64,000 bases of DNA from JALYJG01 sp033763555 (GCA_033763555.1 JANRKK010000036.1:124001-188000), one strand, 5' to 3'. Shown: positions 18,158 through 27,154, counted from the stretch's first letter. The notes: generated from the sequence alone by a model not told the origin. Program-made: numbers and translations.

Positions 18158-18820
18158 TCAGTCGCGCTGTTTCGACAATTTATCGGCCAGCCGTGTCGGC
18201 TCCGGCAAGCGGTAGCGCGTCAGGCAGCGCAGCGTTACCTCCAGCGCCTGCGCCTGATCCATTTTATGACCGGGCGAGATAAACAGCGGCAGGCATTTTT
18301 CCTTGCTGCGCAGGACGGTACCGATATGTTCGCCGCCTGCTGTCAGCGGGGTGTGTGAACCCTTGGCCGAACCCGGTTCCTTATAACGTCCGGTCAGGCG
18401 GCTTTTAGCGACGCCCAGCGCAGGCAAATCTGTCAACACACCCAGATGCGCGGCAATGCCAAGACGGCGCGGATGGGCGATGCCTTGACCATCAACCATC
18501 AGAAGATCCGGCGTGCGTTTCAGTTTTTTCAGCGCCGCGAGAATGACCGGAATTTCCCGGAAGGAAAGTAGTCCCGGCACATACGGAAAACGCGTCGGCG
18601 CGGAAACCGTGACCGACTCCAAGGGTTTCAGCGTTGTGCCATCCACCACGACAATGGCGGCGTGACTTATGTCATTCGTGTCATGACTGACATCGACGCC
18701 TGCAAAGGTTTTGAAATTCGGATATGTTTTTTTCAGAACGACGCGCTGACGCAGCTGCTGTTGCAATTGGATGGCTTCTGCCACGGATTTGGGCCAGATA
18801 TCGATGGGCGGTGTGCTCAT
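18158..18820 (-). CDS. nfi: Endonuclease V (deoxyinosine repair)
   Basis: Nfi nicks DNA next to deoxyinosine formed by adenine deamination. The 220-residue protein has the catalytic acidic site FAGVDVSH, the YVPGLLSFRE segment with its conserved Tyr and Glu, VDGQGIAHPRRLGIAAHLGV, and GVAKSRL. Starts at ATG 18820 or 18829 are possible. A TGTATAAT extended -10-like box at 18828-18835 (minus strand) overlaps the upstream ATG and would place transcription start close to ATG 18820, so a leaderless transcript is possible. Confidence 0.93.
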   Translation of the reverse strand: MSTPPIDIWPKSVAEAIQLQQQLRQRVVLKKTYPNFKTFAGVDVSHDTNDISHAAIVVVDGTTLKPLESVTVSAPTRFPYVPGLLSFREIPVILAALKKLKRTPDLLMVDGQGIAHPRRLGIAAHLGVLTDLPALGVAKSRLTGRYKEPGSAKGSHTPLTAGGEHIGTVLRSKEKCLPLFISPGHKMDQAQALEVTLRCLTRYRLPEPTRLADKLSKQRD

Positions 18821-18989
18821 GGCCTGCATTATACAGGAAAGCCATGGGGTTCGCGGTACGGCGATATTCACAAAGATATCAAGAAGAACTTGCGCCAATA
18901 AACTCAAATTTCCGTGCTTAAGAAATATTTAAAACGGCTTGCGATAATCTGGGCTATGCTCCGGCCACCCATGTTGCAGGGCCATCCTG

Positions 18990-20192
18990 ATGGAATATGA
19001 ACTTATCCGGACAATTGTCATTTGCGTGTTCAGCGCTTTCGTTTTCGGCCTCGTCGCCCGGAAGCTAAAGCTGCCGACAATTTTCGGGTATTTGCTGGCG
19101 GGCGTGGCCATCGGCCCCTACACGCCCGGCATCGTCGCCGATGTTTCCATCGCCAAGCAGCTGGCGGAAATCGGCGTCATCCTTCTGATGTTCGGCGTCG
19201 GGATGCATTTCTCATTTAAGGATTTGCTGACGGTCCGCAAGGTCGCCTTGCCCGGCGCGATTTTCCAGATCGCCGCCGCGACCGCTCTCGGCGCAGTCGT
19301 TGTCCGCTTTGCCGGGTTTTCCTGGTCGGATGCGTTGGTCTTTGGCCTGACCTTATCCGTTGCAAGCACGGTCGTTCTGCTGCGCGCGCTCGATCAGGGC
19401 GGGATCACGAAAACGGAAACAGGCAAGATCGCCATCGGCTGGCTGATCGTCGAGGATGTGGTGATGATCTTTGCCATCGTCCTCGTGCCCTTTATCGCTG
19501 ATATGCTGGCGCACAGGCAGGAGATCGACAGCACGCTGATTGTCAATGAAGCGTGGAAGATCGTCGCTAAAATCGCTGCCTTTACCGCCCTGATGTTCGT
19601 GGCGGGGCGTCGCATCCTGCCCTGGATTCTCAATTATGTCGGGCGCACGAAATCGCGGGAACTCCTGTCGCTGACCATGCTGACCGTGGCCCTGAGCTTC
19701 GCCTATGTCGCCTATACGGTTTTCGGGACATCTTTTGCGCTCGGTGCTTTTCTTGCGGGCCTTGTCCTCAACGAAAGTAAAACGGGGCATCAATCGGTCA
19801 AATACGCCTTGCCGATGCGCGACACATTCGCTGTTCTGTTTTTCGTGTCGGTTGGCATGTTGTTCAATCCTGCGACCCTTGTGCAGAAGCCGATGCTGGT
19901 TCTTGTCGCGCTCGGCATTATTATTGTCGGAAAATTTCTTGCGGCGCTGCTGATCATGGGCCTGTTCCGCCAGAATATGCGCGCCAGCCTGACCATCGGC
20001 GTGAGTCTGGCGCAGATCGGCGAGTTCTCTTTCATCTTCGCAGGTCTGGCGATGACCAAGGGACTGCTGGCGGAAGAACTATACCATGTCATTCTGGCGG
20101 GCGCGCTGATCTCCATCGCGCTGAATGATTTCCTCTTCAAGGCGCTGGGCAGTATGAAGCTGCTTCCCGCCGCCGTTTCACGCCGCGCCTGA
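18990..20192 (+). CDS. Kef-type cation:proton antiporter, membrane domain only
   Basis: A 400-residue monovalent cation/proton antiporter of the CPA2 family. About 12-13 membrane segments are visible with the conserved region YLLAGVAIGPYTPG near the N-terminus, LSVASTVVLLRAL and GWLIVEDVVMIF in the middle, and FALGAFLAGLVL later. It ends after the last helix: the C-terminal TrkA-N (KTN) regulatory domain found in KefB/KefC and YbaL is absent. It is a lone gene. Confidence 0.88.
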   Translation: MEYELIRTIVICVFSAFVFGLVARKLKLPTIFGYLLAGVAIGPYTPGIVADVSIAKQLAEIGVILLMFGVGMHFSFKDLLTVRKVALPGAIFQIAAATALGAVVVRFAGFSWSDALVFGLTLSVASTVVLLRALDQGGITKTETGKIAIGWLIVEDVVMIFAIVLVPFIADMLAHRQEIDSTLIVNEAWKIVAKIAAFTALMFVAGRRILPWILNYVGRTKSRELLSLTMLTVALSFAYVAYTVFGTSFALGAFLAGLVLNESKTGHQSVKYALPMRDTFAVLFFVSVGMLFNPATLVQKPMLVLVALGIIIVGKFLAALLIMGLFRQNMRASLTIGVSLAQIGEFSFIFAGLAMTKGLLAEELYHVILAGALISIALNDFLFKALGSMKLLPAAVSRRA

Positions 20193-20282
20193 ACCACTCC
20201 CGGGCTGGCCCAGCTTCACCCTGTACGAAGCAAAAAGAACATGCCATGTTTTCCGGCACCTTACCTCGGCATGGCAAAGGCA

Positions 20283-20795
20283 ATGATGAAACATCCGGCT
20301 CTATGGGGTTTTTGTGCGGCTCTGGCGCTCTCTGCCTTCAGCCTGCCTGCCCATGCCGATTGTGTGTCGGACTGCCAGGCTTCGACCTATTGCGATTATA
20401 CCGCGGGTTGGGATTGTTCCAGCCGCCTGAATGCCTGCTACCAGCGGGAATGCGCAAAAAATAACAATTCCGCACCGCGCTATGTCGGCGGCGAATATGG
20501 CGCAATTGCCTATGATGAAGACAGCGGCGCCTATGGCATGGCCGATGCTTCCAAGGACAAGGACAGCGCGAAAAAAAGCGCGATGCGTTACTGCTCCAAA
20601 CATGGCAAGAACTGTGAAATCGTCGAAACTTTTTCCAATACCTGTGCCGCGATTGCGCGCAGCGTGAAAGGCGATGTCGCCTGGGCCGATGATGACGACA
20701 AACGCACAGCCGCCGAAGACGCCATCAAACGCTGCAACCGCAAGGCAGACGAAAAAAATTGCCACATCACCCTGATGCATTGTTACGCGCCCTAG
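20283..20795 (+). CDS. Secreted DUF4189-type protein
   Basis: A 170-residue exported protein. A signal peptide (HPALWGFCAALALSAFSLPA, then HADC) precedes a Cys-rich region and a DUF4189-like repeat: YGAIAYDEDSGAYGMA, then AMRYCSKHGKNCEIVETF and CHITLMHCY. The cysteines presumably form disulfides in the periplasm. The two adjacent ATG codons at 20283 and 20286 are best placed relative to AAAGG; an ATG at 20271 and a non-ATG start at 20241 are also in frame. Function is unknown. The next gene follows after 9 nt. Confidence 0.75.
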   Translation: MMKHPALWGFCAALALSAFSLPAHADCVSDCQASTYCDYTAGWDCSSRLNACYQRECAKNNNSAPRYVGGEYGAIAYDEDSGAYGMADASKDKDSAKKSAMRYCSKHGKNCEIVETFSNTCAAIARSVKGDVAWADDDDKRTAAEDAIKRCNRKADEKNCHITLMHCYAP

Positions 20796-20804
20796 GAAAC
20801 TGTC

Positions 20805-21263
20805 ATGCTGAACACGTTGCACGAAAAAGGCTGGTTCAAATCGCTTGCGGCGCTGATCGGTGTGCTGGTGGGGCTTGTGGCGCTGGGCACGGCCTTGGTG
20901 CCTCTGTTCCGGCATGGCGAATCTGCGCGCAATCCGGTGGCGACTCCTCAGGCCTATCAGACGCCTGTCGTGCCGCCGCCATCTGCGTCGGCGAAACCGG
21001 AATCTTCCGATCCGCGCGCGCTTGACGATGCCGCCAAACAAAAACTCCTGTGGGCCTTGAGCAACAAATCGGAAATCATCACCGTTGTGGGCCAGCGCAG
21101 CGATGCGGAGGTGGCGAAATACGCCAGGGAAATTCTTGCCTTCCTCAAATCTCAGGGCTACCGCAACACCAGCCTGGCTTTCACCAATTTCCCCGGTACT
21201 TTTGAAGGTCTGGAAATCGACGCCAGCGGCAGCCGCGCTTTTGTAAAGGTGGGGCGGAGGTAG
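20805..21263 (+). CDS. Hypothetical membrane-anchored protein
   Basis: A 152-residue protein with one N-terminal transmembrane segment (SLAALIGVLVGLVALGTALV), a Pro/Ser/Ala-rich linker and a C-terminal folded domain of about 80 residues starting LDDAAKQKLLWALSNKSE. It looks like a signal-anchored periplasmic domain. No known family recognised. It follows the DUF4189 gene by 9 nt and is likely in the same transcript. Confidence 0.6.
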   Translation: MLNTLHEKGWFKSLAALIGVLVGLVALGTALVPLFRHGESARNPVATPQAYQTPVVPPPSASAKPESSDPRALDDAAKQKLLWALSNKSEIITVVGQRSDAEVAKYAREILAFLKSQGYRNTSLAFTNFPGTFEGLEIDASGSRAFVKVGRR

Positions 21264-21275
21264 AAATAAATCTTG

Positions 21276-22154
21276 CTATTCGCCAATTTTCTTACAGCTT
21301 GGCGGTGGCATGTAATTTTTTTGCAGAACTTTAAAATATAATCCACGTTCAGCATCATTGTTTTCGAGTACAGCTATGAGATTGGGAGACTCAAGCATTA
21401 TTTTTTGCCATAATTTACGCAGCAAGTTTTGAAAACGACTCAACATGGGTAAGCAATTGTTAGCGGGTATCTCATGAATTCGCCCATGCATAACATCAGA
21501 GCGTATGGAATATAAATCCTCAAATTCTTTATATGCAGCATCTCTCCGCACAGCATCCTGCTCAGTTAAACAGGCGTAAGATTTTGCCAAACGCTTCGTA
21601 ATCCCGCGACCAGATTCGTATGTTAGAATGCCTTCTACAGCAGCGGCGCAGCATATGAAGGCTGCTTGCCAGTAGTGTGATCGACAGCCCGTGAGGGTCA
21701 TAACCATTGCATTATTAAGTCGTCCTCGGGCGTGGTAGATTTTGTTTAGCTGTTCATAAAACATGGAGGCAGTCTTTAGTTCGGCAATACTAAATTTTGA
21801 AGAATTATTTCCAGGCACCCACATAAACCTATCCAGAAGTCTTTTGCTATGTTTTTTATCCATTATGCAAAAATAGTATGCCACGAATGCCTTCGTAGGC
21901 TTTGTAAGCCAAAGTGATAGAAGACTCAGACTTATAATATCTCCGGCAGAAGGAATGGTGGCTTCCATCCATTCAAACCATAGCCAGTATTCTTCGAGGC
22001 GGAGTTGTTTTTTGTTATACTCTGTAAGATCCTCATCGGAGAGATCACCTTTTTTTCTTCGAATCCAAATTCCCGGGGCTAATTCAAAATCATCCCCCTC
22101 CCAGAAGAAATTGTGCATAGGGGCACAGAATTCTAATTTTTGGTTGCTGGTCAT
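21276..22154 (-). CDS. HEPN (Apea-like) domain protein
   Basis: A 292-residue protein, visibly more AT-rich than its neighbours. The C-terminal half matches the Apea-like HEPN pattern: AAAVEGILTYESGRGITKRL, then a helix, then SIRSDVMHGR, which holds the RxxxxH motif of HEPN RNases. The N-terminal half has no recognised domain. HEPN proteins often act as RNases in toxin-antitoxin, abortive-infection or stress systems; whether this one is a defence gene is inference from composition and motif. It is convergent with the gene before it and divergent from the LuxR-like gene. Confidence 0.6.
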   Translation of the reverse strand: MTSNQKLEFCAPMHNFFWEGDDFELAPGIWIRRKKGDLSDEDLTEYNKKQLRLEEYWLWFEWMEATIPSAGDIISLSLLSLWLTKPTKAFVAYYFCIMDKKHSKRLLDRFMWVPGNNSSKFSIAELKTASMFYEQLNKIYHARGRLNNAMVMTLTGCRSHYWQAAFICCAAAVEGILTYESGRGITKRLAKSYACLTEQDAVRRDAAYKEFEDLYSIRSDVMHGRIHEIPANNCLPMLSRFQNLLRKLWQKIMLESPNLIAVLENNDAERGLYFKVLQKNYMPPPSCKKIGE

Positions 22155-22369
22155 TTACAAAAAACTTTTAAAAGATTCATTCATTTTCTTATCTCATTCT
22201 TTATCCTTTCTCAAATTTACCTCAAATATTGATCTATCTCAACTTCTCATGCGCAATTTCGCCCTGTATAGCTCACCTTAAAAAATAAAACGCGCATACC
22301 GCCGTACAGCCTGAGGCGTGCACGAATCATTCACAATGACTTCCTCACCACCACATGGAGGAAGATGCC

Positions 22370-22876
22370 ATGCAAAAATCCTGGATTGCCGAGAAACTAT
22401 GGGCTTTGCGGACAGCCCGAACCCTCGATGAGTTGATCCTGTTTTTGCAGGAAATTTTGGAGGCTATGGAATTCGACTATTTCGCTTTTAAGCCCGCTCT
22501 CTATGGCCCGGAAGTTCATACCAATTTCTCCTGGGAATGGTGCAAGCGCTACAGAGATTGTGATTATAGATTAATCGATCCCATTCTTGCCGTTATGGAA
22601 GCGCTTGGCCTTTCCTTTCTGTGGGAGAGAGCCAGAGTTTATATGCCGCTGAATACAGAACAAAAAACAATAATGGCTGAAGCGCGCGACGCAGGGCTGG
22701 TGTCGGGCGCGGCATTTCCTGTTTGGATTTTTCCCCGTGTAAAAGGCATCATTTCTCTGGCCAGTTCGATGTCGGACCATGATTTCGCCCGGCTGTTCGC
22801 AGCGCGATATGAAGATATCCGTCTTCTGCTGCAAATCTTTTGTGAGCGGTTCAAACAGCTGATGAGAAATGACTAG
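22370..22876 (+). CDS. LuxR-type autoinducer-binding domain protein without HTH
   Basis: A 168-residue protein consisting only of an autoinducer-binding domain. The pattern WEWCKRYRDCDYRLIDPI, then FLWER and EARDAGLVSGAAFPV, matches the acyl-homoserine-lactone pocket of LuxR-type regulators. The protein stops after FKQLMRND, where the LuxR DNA-binding HTH would start. A strong GGAGGAAG ribosome-binding site lies before ATG 22370. Truncated LuxR homologs such as Rhizobium TrlR can act as dominant-negative partners; that role is possible here. A LuxI synthase is not in the window. Confidence 0.75.
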   Translation: MQKSWIAEKLWALRTARTLDELILFLQEILEAMEFDYFAFKPALYGPEVHTNFSWEWCKRYRDCDYRLIDPILAVMEALGLSFLWERARVYMPLNTEQKTIMAEARDAGLVSGAAFPVWIFPRVKGIISLASSMSDHDFARLFAARYEDIRLLLQIFCERFKQLMRND

Positions 22877-22888
22877 GCGAGGGCGGCA

Positions 22889-23806
22889 TTAGCCGCCCTT
22901 CTTTTTACCGAGATTATCAAGAAAGTGAGCGAGCACCTTGCTGTCGTTGTCGCGCCGATACACAACGGCAAGTGACATCTGCATATTTTTCTTCGCAAGC
23001 CCCTGCATGTCCTTGCCGATAATCGAGGCTGTCGGCAGCCTTGCAATATAATCCGAAAACACGCCTATGCCCGCGCCCGCCGCAACCAGATTGGCGATCA
23101 CAGGAAAATGCGAAGACTCCTGAGATATATTGAGAACAAGCCCTTTATCATGCGCGAGGCTTTGAAGATTTTGCAGAAAGAGCATTTTGGTTTGCAGGGT
23201 CGGAAGAAATAGCGTCTCGTCAGCCAGATCTGTCACGGAAAGCGTGCGTTTGGATGCCAGCCGATGATGCGCCGACAGGTAAAAGCGCAATGGATCATCT
23301 GAAATAACGCGGGTAAGAAATTTTTTATCGGCAGGCGCGGCGATATGCCAGATAAAGGCGATATCAATTTCATTGTTGGCGAGAGCTTTGAATTGCTGGG
23401 CGTGCAGCATTTCCCGGAAGACCAGACGCACGGAAGGGTGCGCCGCGCGGAAATGCCGAATGGTCGAACCAAAAGCGGGAACAAGCGGCGCTGAAAAAAC
23501 CGTGCCGATCCGCAGCATGCCCTGATAGCCGTGGCCTATGGCATGGGCCGACCGCAATCCTTCTTCCATATCGCGCAATAACGCCTTGGCACGGGGAAAA
23601 AGGTCGATGCCCGCCTGCGTCAGCTCAACCCGGCGCTTGGTGCGCGCGAAGAGGCGCGTTTCCAGATGCGCCTCCATTTCCTGAATCTTCTGGCTGAGCG
23701 GCGGCTGGGTGATGTGCATTTTTGCGGCCGCGCGGCTGAAATTCAGCTCTTCGGCGACCGCCAGGAAATAGCGCAAATGGCGAAGATCGATATGATTTAT
23801 ATGCAT
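22889..23806 (-). CDS. LysR-type transcriptional regulator
   Basis: A 305-residue LTTR. The N-terminal winged HTH reads LRHLRYFLAVAEELNFSRAA then MHITQPPLSQKIQEME, followed by the effector-binding fold from about residue 90 (GMLRIGTVFSAPLVPAF). ATG 23806 is chosen; a TTG at 23821 is five codons upstream. It is divergent from the 23898 gene and the Dfp-like operon, with an AT-rich 91-nt gap holding ATATGCATAT and other palindromic sequence. LTTRs usually control the divergent operon, so it probably regulates the Dfp-like cluster. Confidence 0.92.
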   Translation of the reverse strand: MHINHIDLRHLRYFLAVAEELNFSRAAAKMHITQPPLSQKIQEMEAHLETRLFARTKRRVELTQAGIDLFPRAKALLRDMEEGLRSAHAIGHGYQGMLRIGTVFSAPLVPAFGSTIRHFRAAHPSVRLVFREMLHAQQFKALANNEIDIAFIWHIAAPADKKFLTRVISDDPLRFYLSAHHRLASKRTLSVTDLADETLFLPTLQTKMLFLQNLQSLAHDKGLVLNISQESSHFPVIANLVAAGAGIGVFSDYIARLPTASIIGKDMQGLAKKNMQMSLAVVYRRDNDSKVLAHFLDNLGKKKGG

Positions 23807-23897
23807 ATCATATATATACAATATGAAATATAGATTTCACAAATAAATAATAATTCCCAAGAATAAGGCTGTCGCAAGCCAATTTATGGAGGCAGTC

Positions 23898-24365
23898 ATG
23901 ACCAAGGGAGCGCTGAAGGATACGCAACCCGTTGAAGTCGAGCTTGAAGCGGGCGGCCAGAAATTTAAAGCGACCATCACCCAGCAGATGCTGGAGGCTG
24001 CAAGAGGCCTTCTTGGTGAGGGAATTCGGGCCGATTATTGGGACGACGCGAATATGGTCACCCACAAGAAAGTGGCTCAGAGCGCGTATCGGTTGGGCAG
24101 GGCGGCCGTCGAAGCTAATCCTAAACTTAAGAGCAATTCCGAGCCTGCAGATCTGAGGGCGATGGCTGTTTGCCAAGAAGCTGAAAGGATTTTTGCCGAA
24201 CAGGCATTTCTGAAGGCGATGGCTGTTTGCGAAGAAGCTGGAAGGATTTTTGCCGAACAATCAGTGGTCAAGTACAGGGACCAGTACATACGAGCTTATT
24301 ACGCGAGAAAAGGCGATTACTACCTGGGGGCCTATCAAGGAGGTGTCGAACTCGCATTGCAGTAA
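23898..24365 (+). CDS. Hypothetical protein with a 57-nt tandem duplication
   Basis: A 155-residue protein starting MTKGALKD, with GGAGG correctly spaced upstream. It is helical and charged and has no known domain. An internal near-perfect 57-nt (19-residue) tandem repeat gives two copies of the segment MAVCxEAxRIFAEQ (near residues 88 and 107). The stop at 24365 is followed by 88 nt to the next gene. It is the first gene divergent from the LysR regulator. Confidence 0.55.
   Translation: MTKGALKDTQPVEVELEAGGQKFKATITQQMLEAARGLLGEGIRADYWDDANMVTHKKVAQSAYRLGRAAVEANPKLKSNSEPADLRAMAVCQEAERIFAEQAFLKAMAVCEEAGRIFAEQSVVKYRDQYIRAYYARKGDYYLGAYQGGVELALQ
24153..24259 (+). repeat. 57-bp in-frame tandem duplication
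   Basis: Two copies about 50 bp long begin at 24153 and 24210; for example GATGGCTGTTTGC recurs at 24161 and 24218 with a period of 57 bp. Only a few bases differ between copies. The period is a multiple of three, so the repeat keeps the reading frame open. Confidence 0.9.
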
Positions 24366-24453
24366 CGCTCATCGATTATCACAAACCCAGACAACGTCCT
24401 TTGGTGGACCTTGGAATTGTAATCGTCAAACCCTAGCAATAGAGGAGGCAATC

Positions 24454-25650
24454 ATGGAAAAGACAGTTGAGCATGTTCACTATATTCTGGACGGAAAGCT
24501 CGGTGCCATTAATGCGCTGGACGATTTGTCGCCTCTGGAAAACGGACGGGTCGCGTGGTTGTTACAGACCGAACTGGCCGACCGTGGCGCGTTAAGCCGG
24601 ATTCATCTGGCGGGTGGGGGCAGAGATCTGGCGCGGGATGTTGATACACTTATACAGGCGCCGGAAACGCAAATCGTGTTTTTCATGCCCGTCGCGGGTG
24701 ATCCGCGCGAAGCGGAAAAGCTGGCGGAACTACGCTCCAAAATCCGGCGTGACCGGAAAGACCTGTATCTGGTCCTGGCCAGCCAGACATCTGGGGCGAG
24801 TGCTGAAGACCAGTACGCAACGGCGCTGGACATGATGAAATCCAATCATGCCAATCTGGTGCTGGCGCATGACAAGCAAACCGGGCTCAATATGGTGGTG
24901 GTGCCGGAGGAAGCCTATTACGCGAAAACGGCGGATGTGAAAGAAGCCGTCGGCTGGCTGGCGAAAATCGCCACCGCGCGTGCGGGCCTGACCTTTACGC
25001 ACAGCACTGTGCTTGCCGATGCGCCTCTGGTGCCATGGCAGAGTCCGGAAATCAGCACCAATCTGCGCGATGTGGTCAATTTCGCGGTCGATCAGGGAGC
25101 CTTCAAGACTTTCCGCGGCCGCACCGCCGGGCATTTTGCCTTGCGCGGCGCGCATGAAGGAGAGTTCCTGACCTCGGGGCGCGGAAGGAACTTTAATCGG
25201 CTCAGTGAAACAGGGCTGGTACGAGTTTTTGCCAAGGGCAGCGAGGAAGTCGTTGCTCATGGGGTGAAGCCTTCGGTTGGCGGCCAGTCTCAGCGGATTA
25301 TTTTCGGCCTCAATCCGCAACTGTCGAACATCGTTCATTTCCACTGCCCAATGCTTTCCCGTCCGGCGAACAGCATTCCGGTACGCGAACAGTGGCCCTA
25401 TGAGTGCGGTTCGCACGAGTGCGGCAAAAACACCGCCGACGGGTTGCGCGAGGTCAGTCCAGGCATCCATGCCGTAATGCTGGAAAATCACGGACCGAAC
25501 ATCGTGTTCGGGAATGAGATTCCGGCGCCTGCGGTGATCGATTTCATCCGCCGCAATTTCGATCTGCAGAGCAAGACCGGGTATTTGTTCGGTGAGCCTT
25601 ATCGCGGCGCCAGCCTTGCGGCGCCTTCGCCCGAGAAGCTGGTTCTTTGA
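24454..25650 (+). CDS. CoaB-like domain fused to a class II aldolase-like domain
   Basis: A 398-residue protein. Residues ~1-190 resemble a phosphopantothenate-cysteine ligase (CoaB-type) Rossmann domain, with MKSNHANLVLAHD where CoaB has its conserved Asp/Asn region. Residues ~195-390 resemble class II aldolase/adducin proteins: GHFALRGAHEGEFLTSGRG, the metal-ligand region IVHFHCPM, and AVMLENHGPNIVFG, which matches the family's NHG box. ATG 24454 has GAGGAGG upstream. The stop overlaps the next start by one base (TGATG). I know of no named enzyme with this fusion. Confidence 0.65.
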   Translation: MEKTVEHVHYILDGKLGAINALDDLSPLENGRVAWLLQTELADRGALSRIHLAGGGRDLARDVDTLIQAPETQIVFFMPVAGDPREAEKLAELRSKIRRDRKDLYLVLASQTSGASAEDQYATALDMMKSNHANLVLAHDKQTGLNMVVVPEEAYYAKTADVKEAVGWLAKIATARAGLTFTHSTVLADAPLVPWQSPEISTNLRDVVNFAVDQGAFKTFRGRTAGHFALRGAHEGEFLTSGRGRNFNRLSETGLVRVFAKGSEEVVAHGVKPSVGGQSQRIIFGLNPQLSNIVHFHCPMLSRPANSIPVREQWPYECGSHECGKNTADGLREVSPGIHAVMLENHGPNIVFGNEIPAPAVIDFIRRNFDLQSKTGYLFGEPYRGASLAAPSPEKLVL

Positions 25651-27146
25651 TGAAGAACAAGCCCGACTTTGTGCAAAGTGATGGCGGCCTGGTTCCCCGG
25701 GCTGCCATCACGCAGGTCGATACACGGTTTCTGGAAAGCAAAGGATATGTTCTTCTGCACCATGCCGACGGCATCAGCCGTGCCAGTCACATTCAGGCCT
25801 TTGATGCCCTGATGCTCCTTAAACCATCGGCGTTGGAAGGTCTGCGTCTGCGCTACGGCAAAGGCACATGGATATTGCATAATCTTGTGGCCCATCCGCT
25901 GATGCAGTTTATGGCGCTCGGCGGGATGTTGACGCAGCGGACTGTGCCAGGTCTGTCACAGCGTCTTTTCGACTGGGCAATGGCGGTGCATGACGGCACC
26001 GTTCCGAAACCCATGGGCGGAAAATTATTCCCGGAACAAGAGGAAAAGACACAAGAATCCAAAGACGGGTTGGCGCTGCTGGTAACAGGCAGTGTTGCCG
26101 CGATTAAAACGGTTCCTCTGATCGAAGCGCTGCGCAAGGATGGCCATGAGCTGAAGGTTATTCTCACCCGCGCGCCGGAGGAATGGAAATGGGTATCGCC
26201 CGAAGAATTGCGCGCTGCCGGGTATGCAGTTCTTTCGGAGAAAGAGGATCTGAAAACAAAAATGGAAGTCCTTCAGAAGTCGAAGGCGATCCTTGTTGCG
26301 CCTGCCAGCGCGGATTTTATCAGCCAGCTCGCGCATGCCTCGTCCGGTCTGGCACGCGCTGTTCTGGATGCGCAGCGCGGCAGCAGCAGGTTGATGATCG
26401 CTCCGGCCATGAATTACAAAATGTGGCATCACCCGGCGGTACAGCGTAACTGTGCGGCGCTGGCGGGTAACGGCGTTACTATTCTTGGCCCTGTCGAGGG
26501 CCCGATGGCCTGTGGCGATCACGGCTATGGCCGCATGATGCCTGTGGAAGACATCACACAAGGCGTGAAAGCGGCTCTGACCGGAACACCTCATCCCGCA
26601 GTTAAGCTTTATCAGAGGGCACTGCAGAAACCGGATCTCCAGCCTTTTCGTCCACCGGAAAATTCCGAAATTCTGGTGGTTCTGGAAGGCAAGCAGATGG
26701 AATGGCCGGAAGTTGAACATCTGGTTGCCGATATAAAACATGCCGGGCTGACAGCGACTTATGTGTTGGATGAAACCTGGAACGCCTATCGCAAGCCGCT
26801 GGAAAATCTGACAGGCCAAGAAGTCGTTACCAATCATTTCCAACAGCCCGATGCAAAAGGCATGGAGCATATCCGCCTACCGGAAAAAGCCCGTTATGTG
26901 TTTTTTCCATTTCTCGATCGGGAACAGGCCGAAGCCATGCTTCAGGGTCGGGCCGACACGTTGGGCCGATCTATTTATCTGGCTTCCAAAGCCTCCATCG
27001 TCGCGCGTCCGGCATCGGATTTATCACCCTCGATTTTATCGCAATTGCAGCGAGACGGCGTCCAGACCATCACGCATGTCAGCGCACTGGCTTACAGCCT
27101 GTCGCTGGATAAGCCCATCAGCGCTTACGATTTCACTTGTGGATAG
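25650..27146 (+). CDS. CoaC-like flavoprotein with a novel N-terminal domain
   Basis: A 498-residue protein. After an N-terminal region of ~140 residues with no recognised domain, the centre matches phosphopantothenoylcysteine decarboxylase (CoaC): LLVTGSVAAIKTVPLIEALR, LVAPASADFISQLAHASSGL, IAPAMNYKMW, and GPMACGDHGYGRMM. The PAMN Asn and the ACGD Cys are present, but the catalytic His expected just before the APA motif is not visible (the region reads KMEVLQKSKAILVAP). A further ~150 residues, perhaps partly CoaB-like, follow. FMN binding is likely; a changed reaction is possible. Start ATG overlaps the previous stop. Confidence 0.65.
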   Translation: MKNKPDFVQSDGGLVPRAAITQVDTRFLESKGYVLLHHADGISRASHIQAFDALMLLKPSALEGLRLRYGKGTWILHNLVAHPLMQFMALGGMLTQRTVPGLSQRLFDWAMAVHDGTVPKPMGGKLFPEQEEKTQESKDGLALLVTGSVAAIKTVPLIEALRKDGHELKVILTRAPEEWKWVSPEELRAAGYAVLSEKEDLKTKMEVLQKSKAILVAPASADFISQLAHASSGLARAVLDAQRGSSRLMIAPAMNYKMWHHPAVQRNCAALAGNGVTILGPVEGPMACGDHGYGRMMPVEDITQGVKAALTGTPHPAVKLYQRALQKPDLQPFRPPENSEILVVLEGKQMEWPEVEHLVADIKHAGLTATYVLDETWNAYRKPLENLTGQEVVTNHFQQPDAKGMEHIRLPEKARYVFFPFLDREQAEAMLQGRADTLGRSIYLASKASIVARPASDLSPSILSQLQRDGVQTITHVSALAYSLSLDKPISAYDFTCG

Positions 27147-27154
27147 GAGAGACT

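Noticed and set aside
18828..18835. TGTATAAT box before nfi as a strong promoter
   Set aside because: No convincing -35 box; noted under nfi only as a possible leaderless start.
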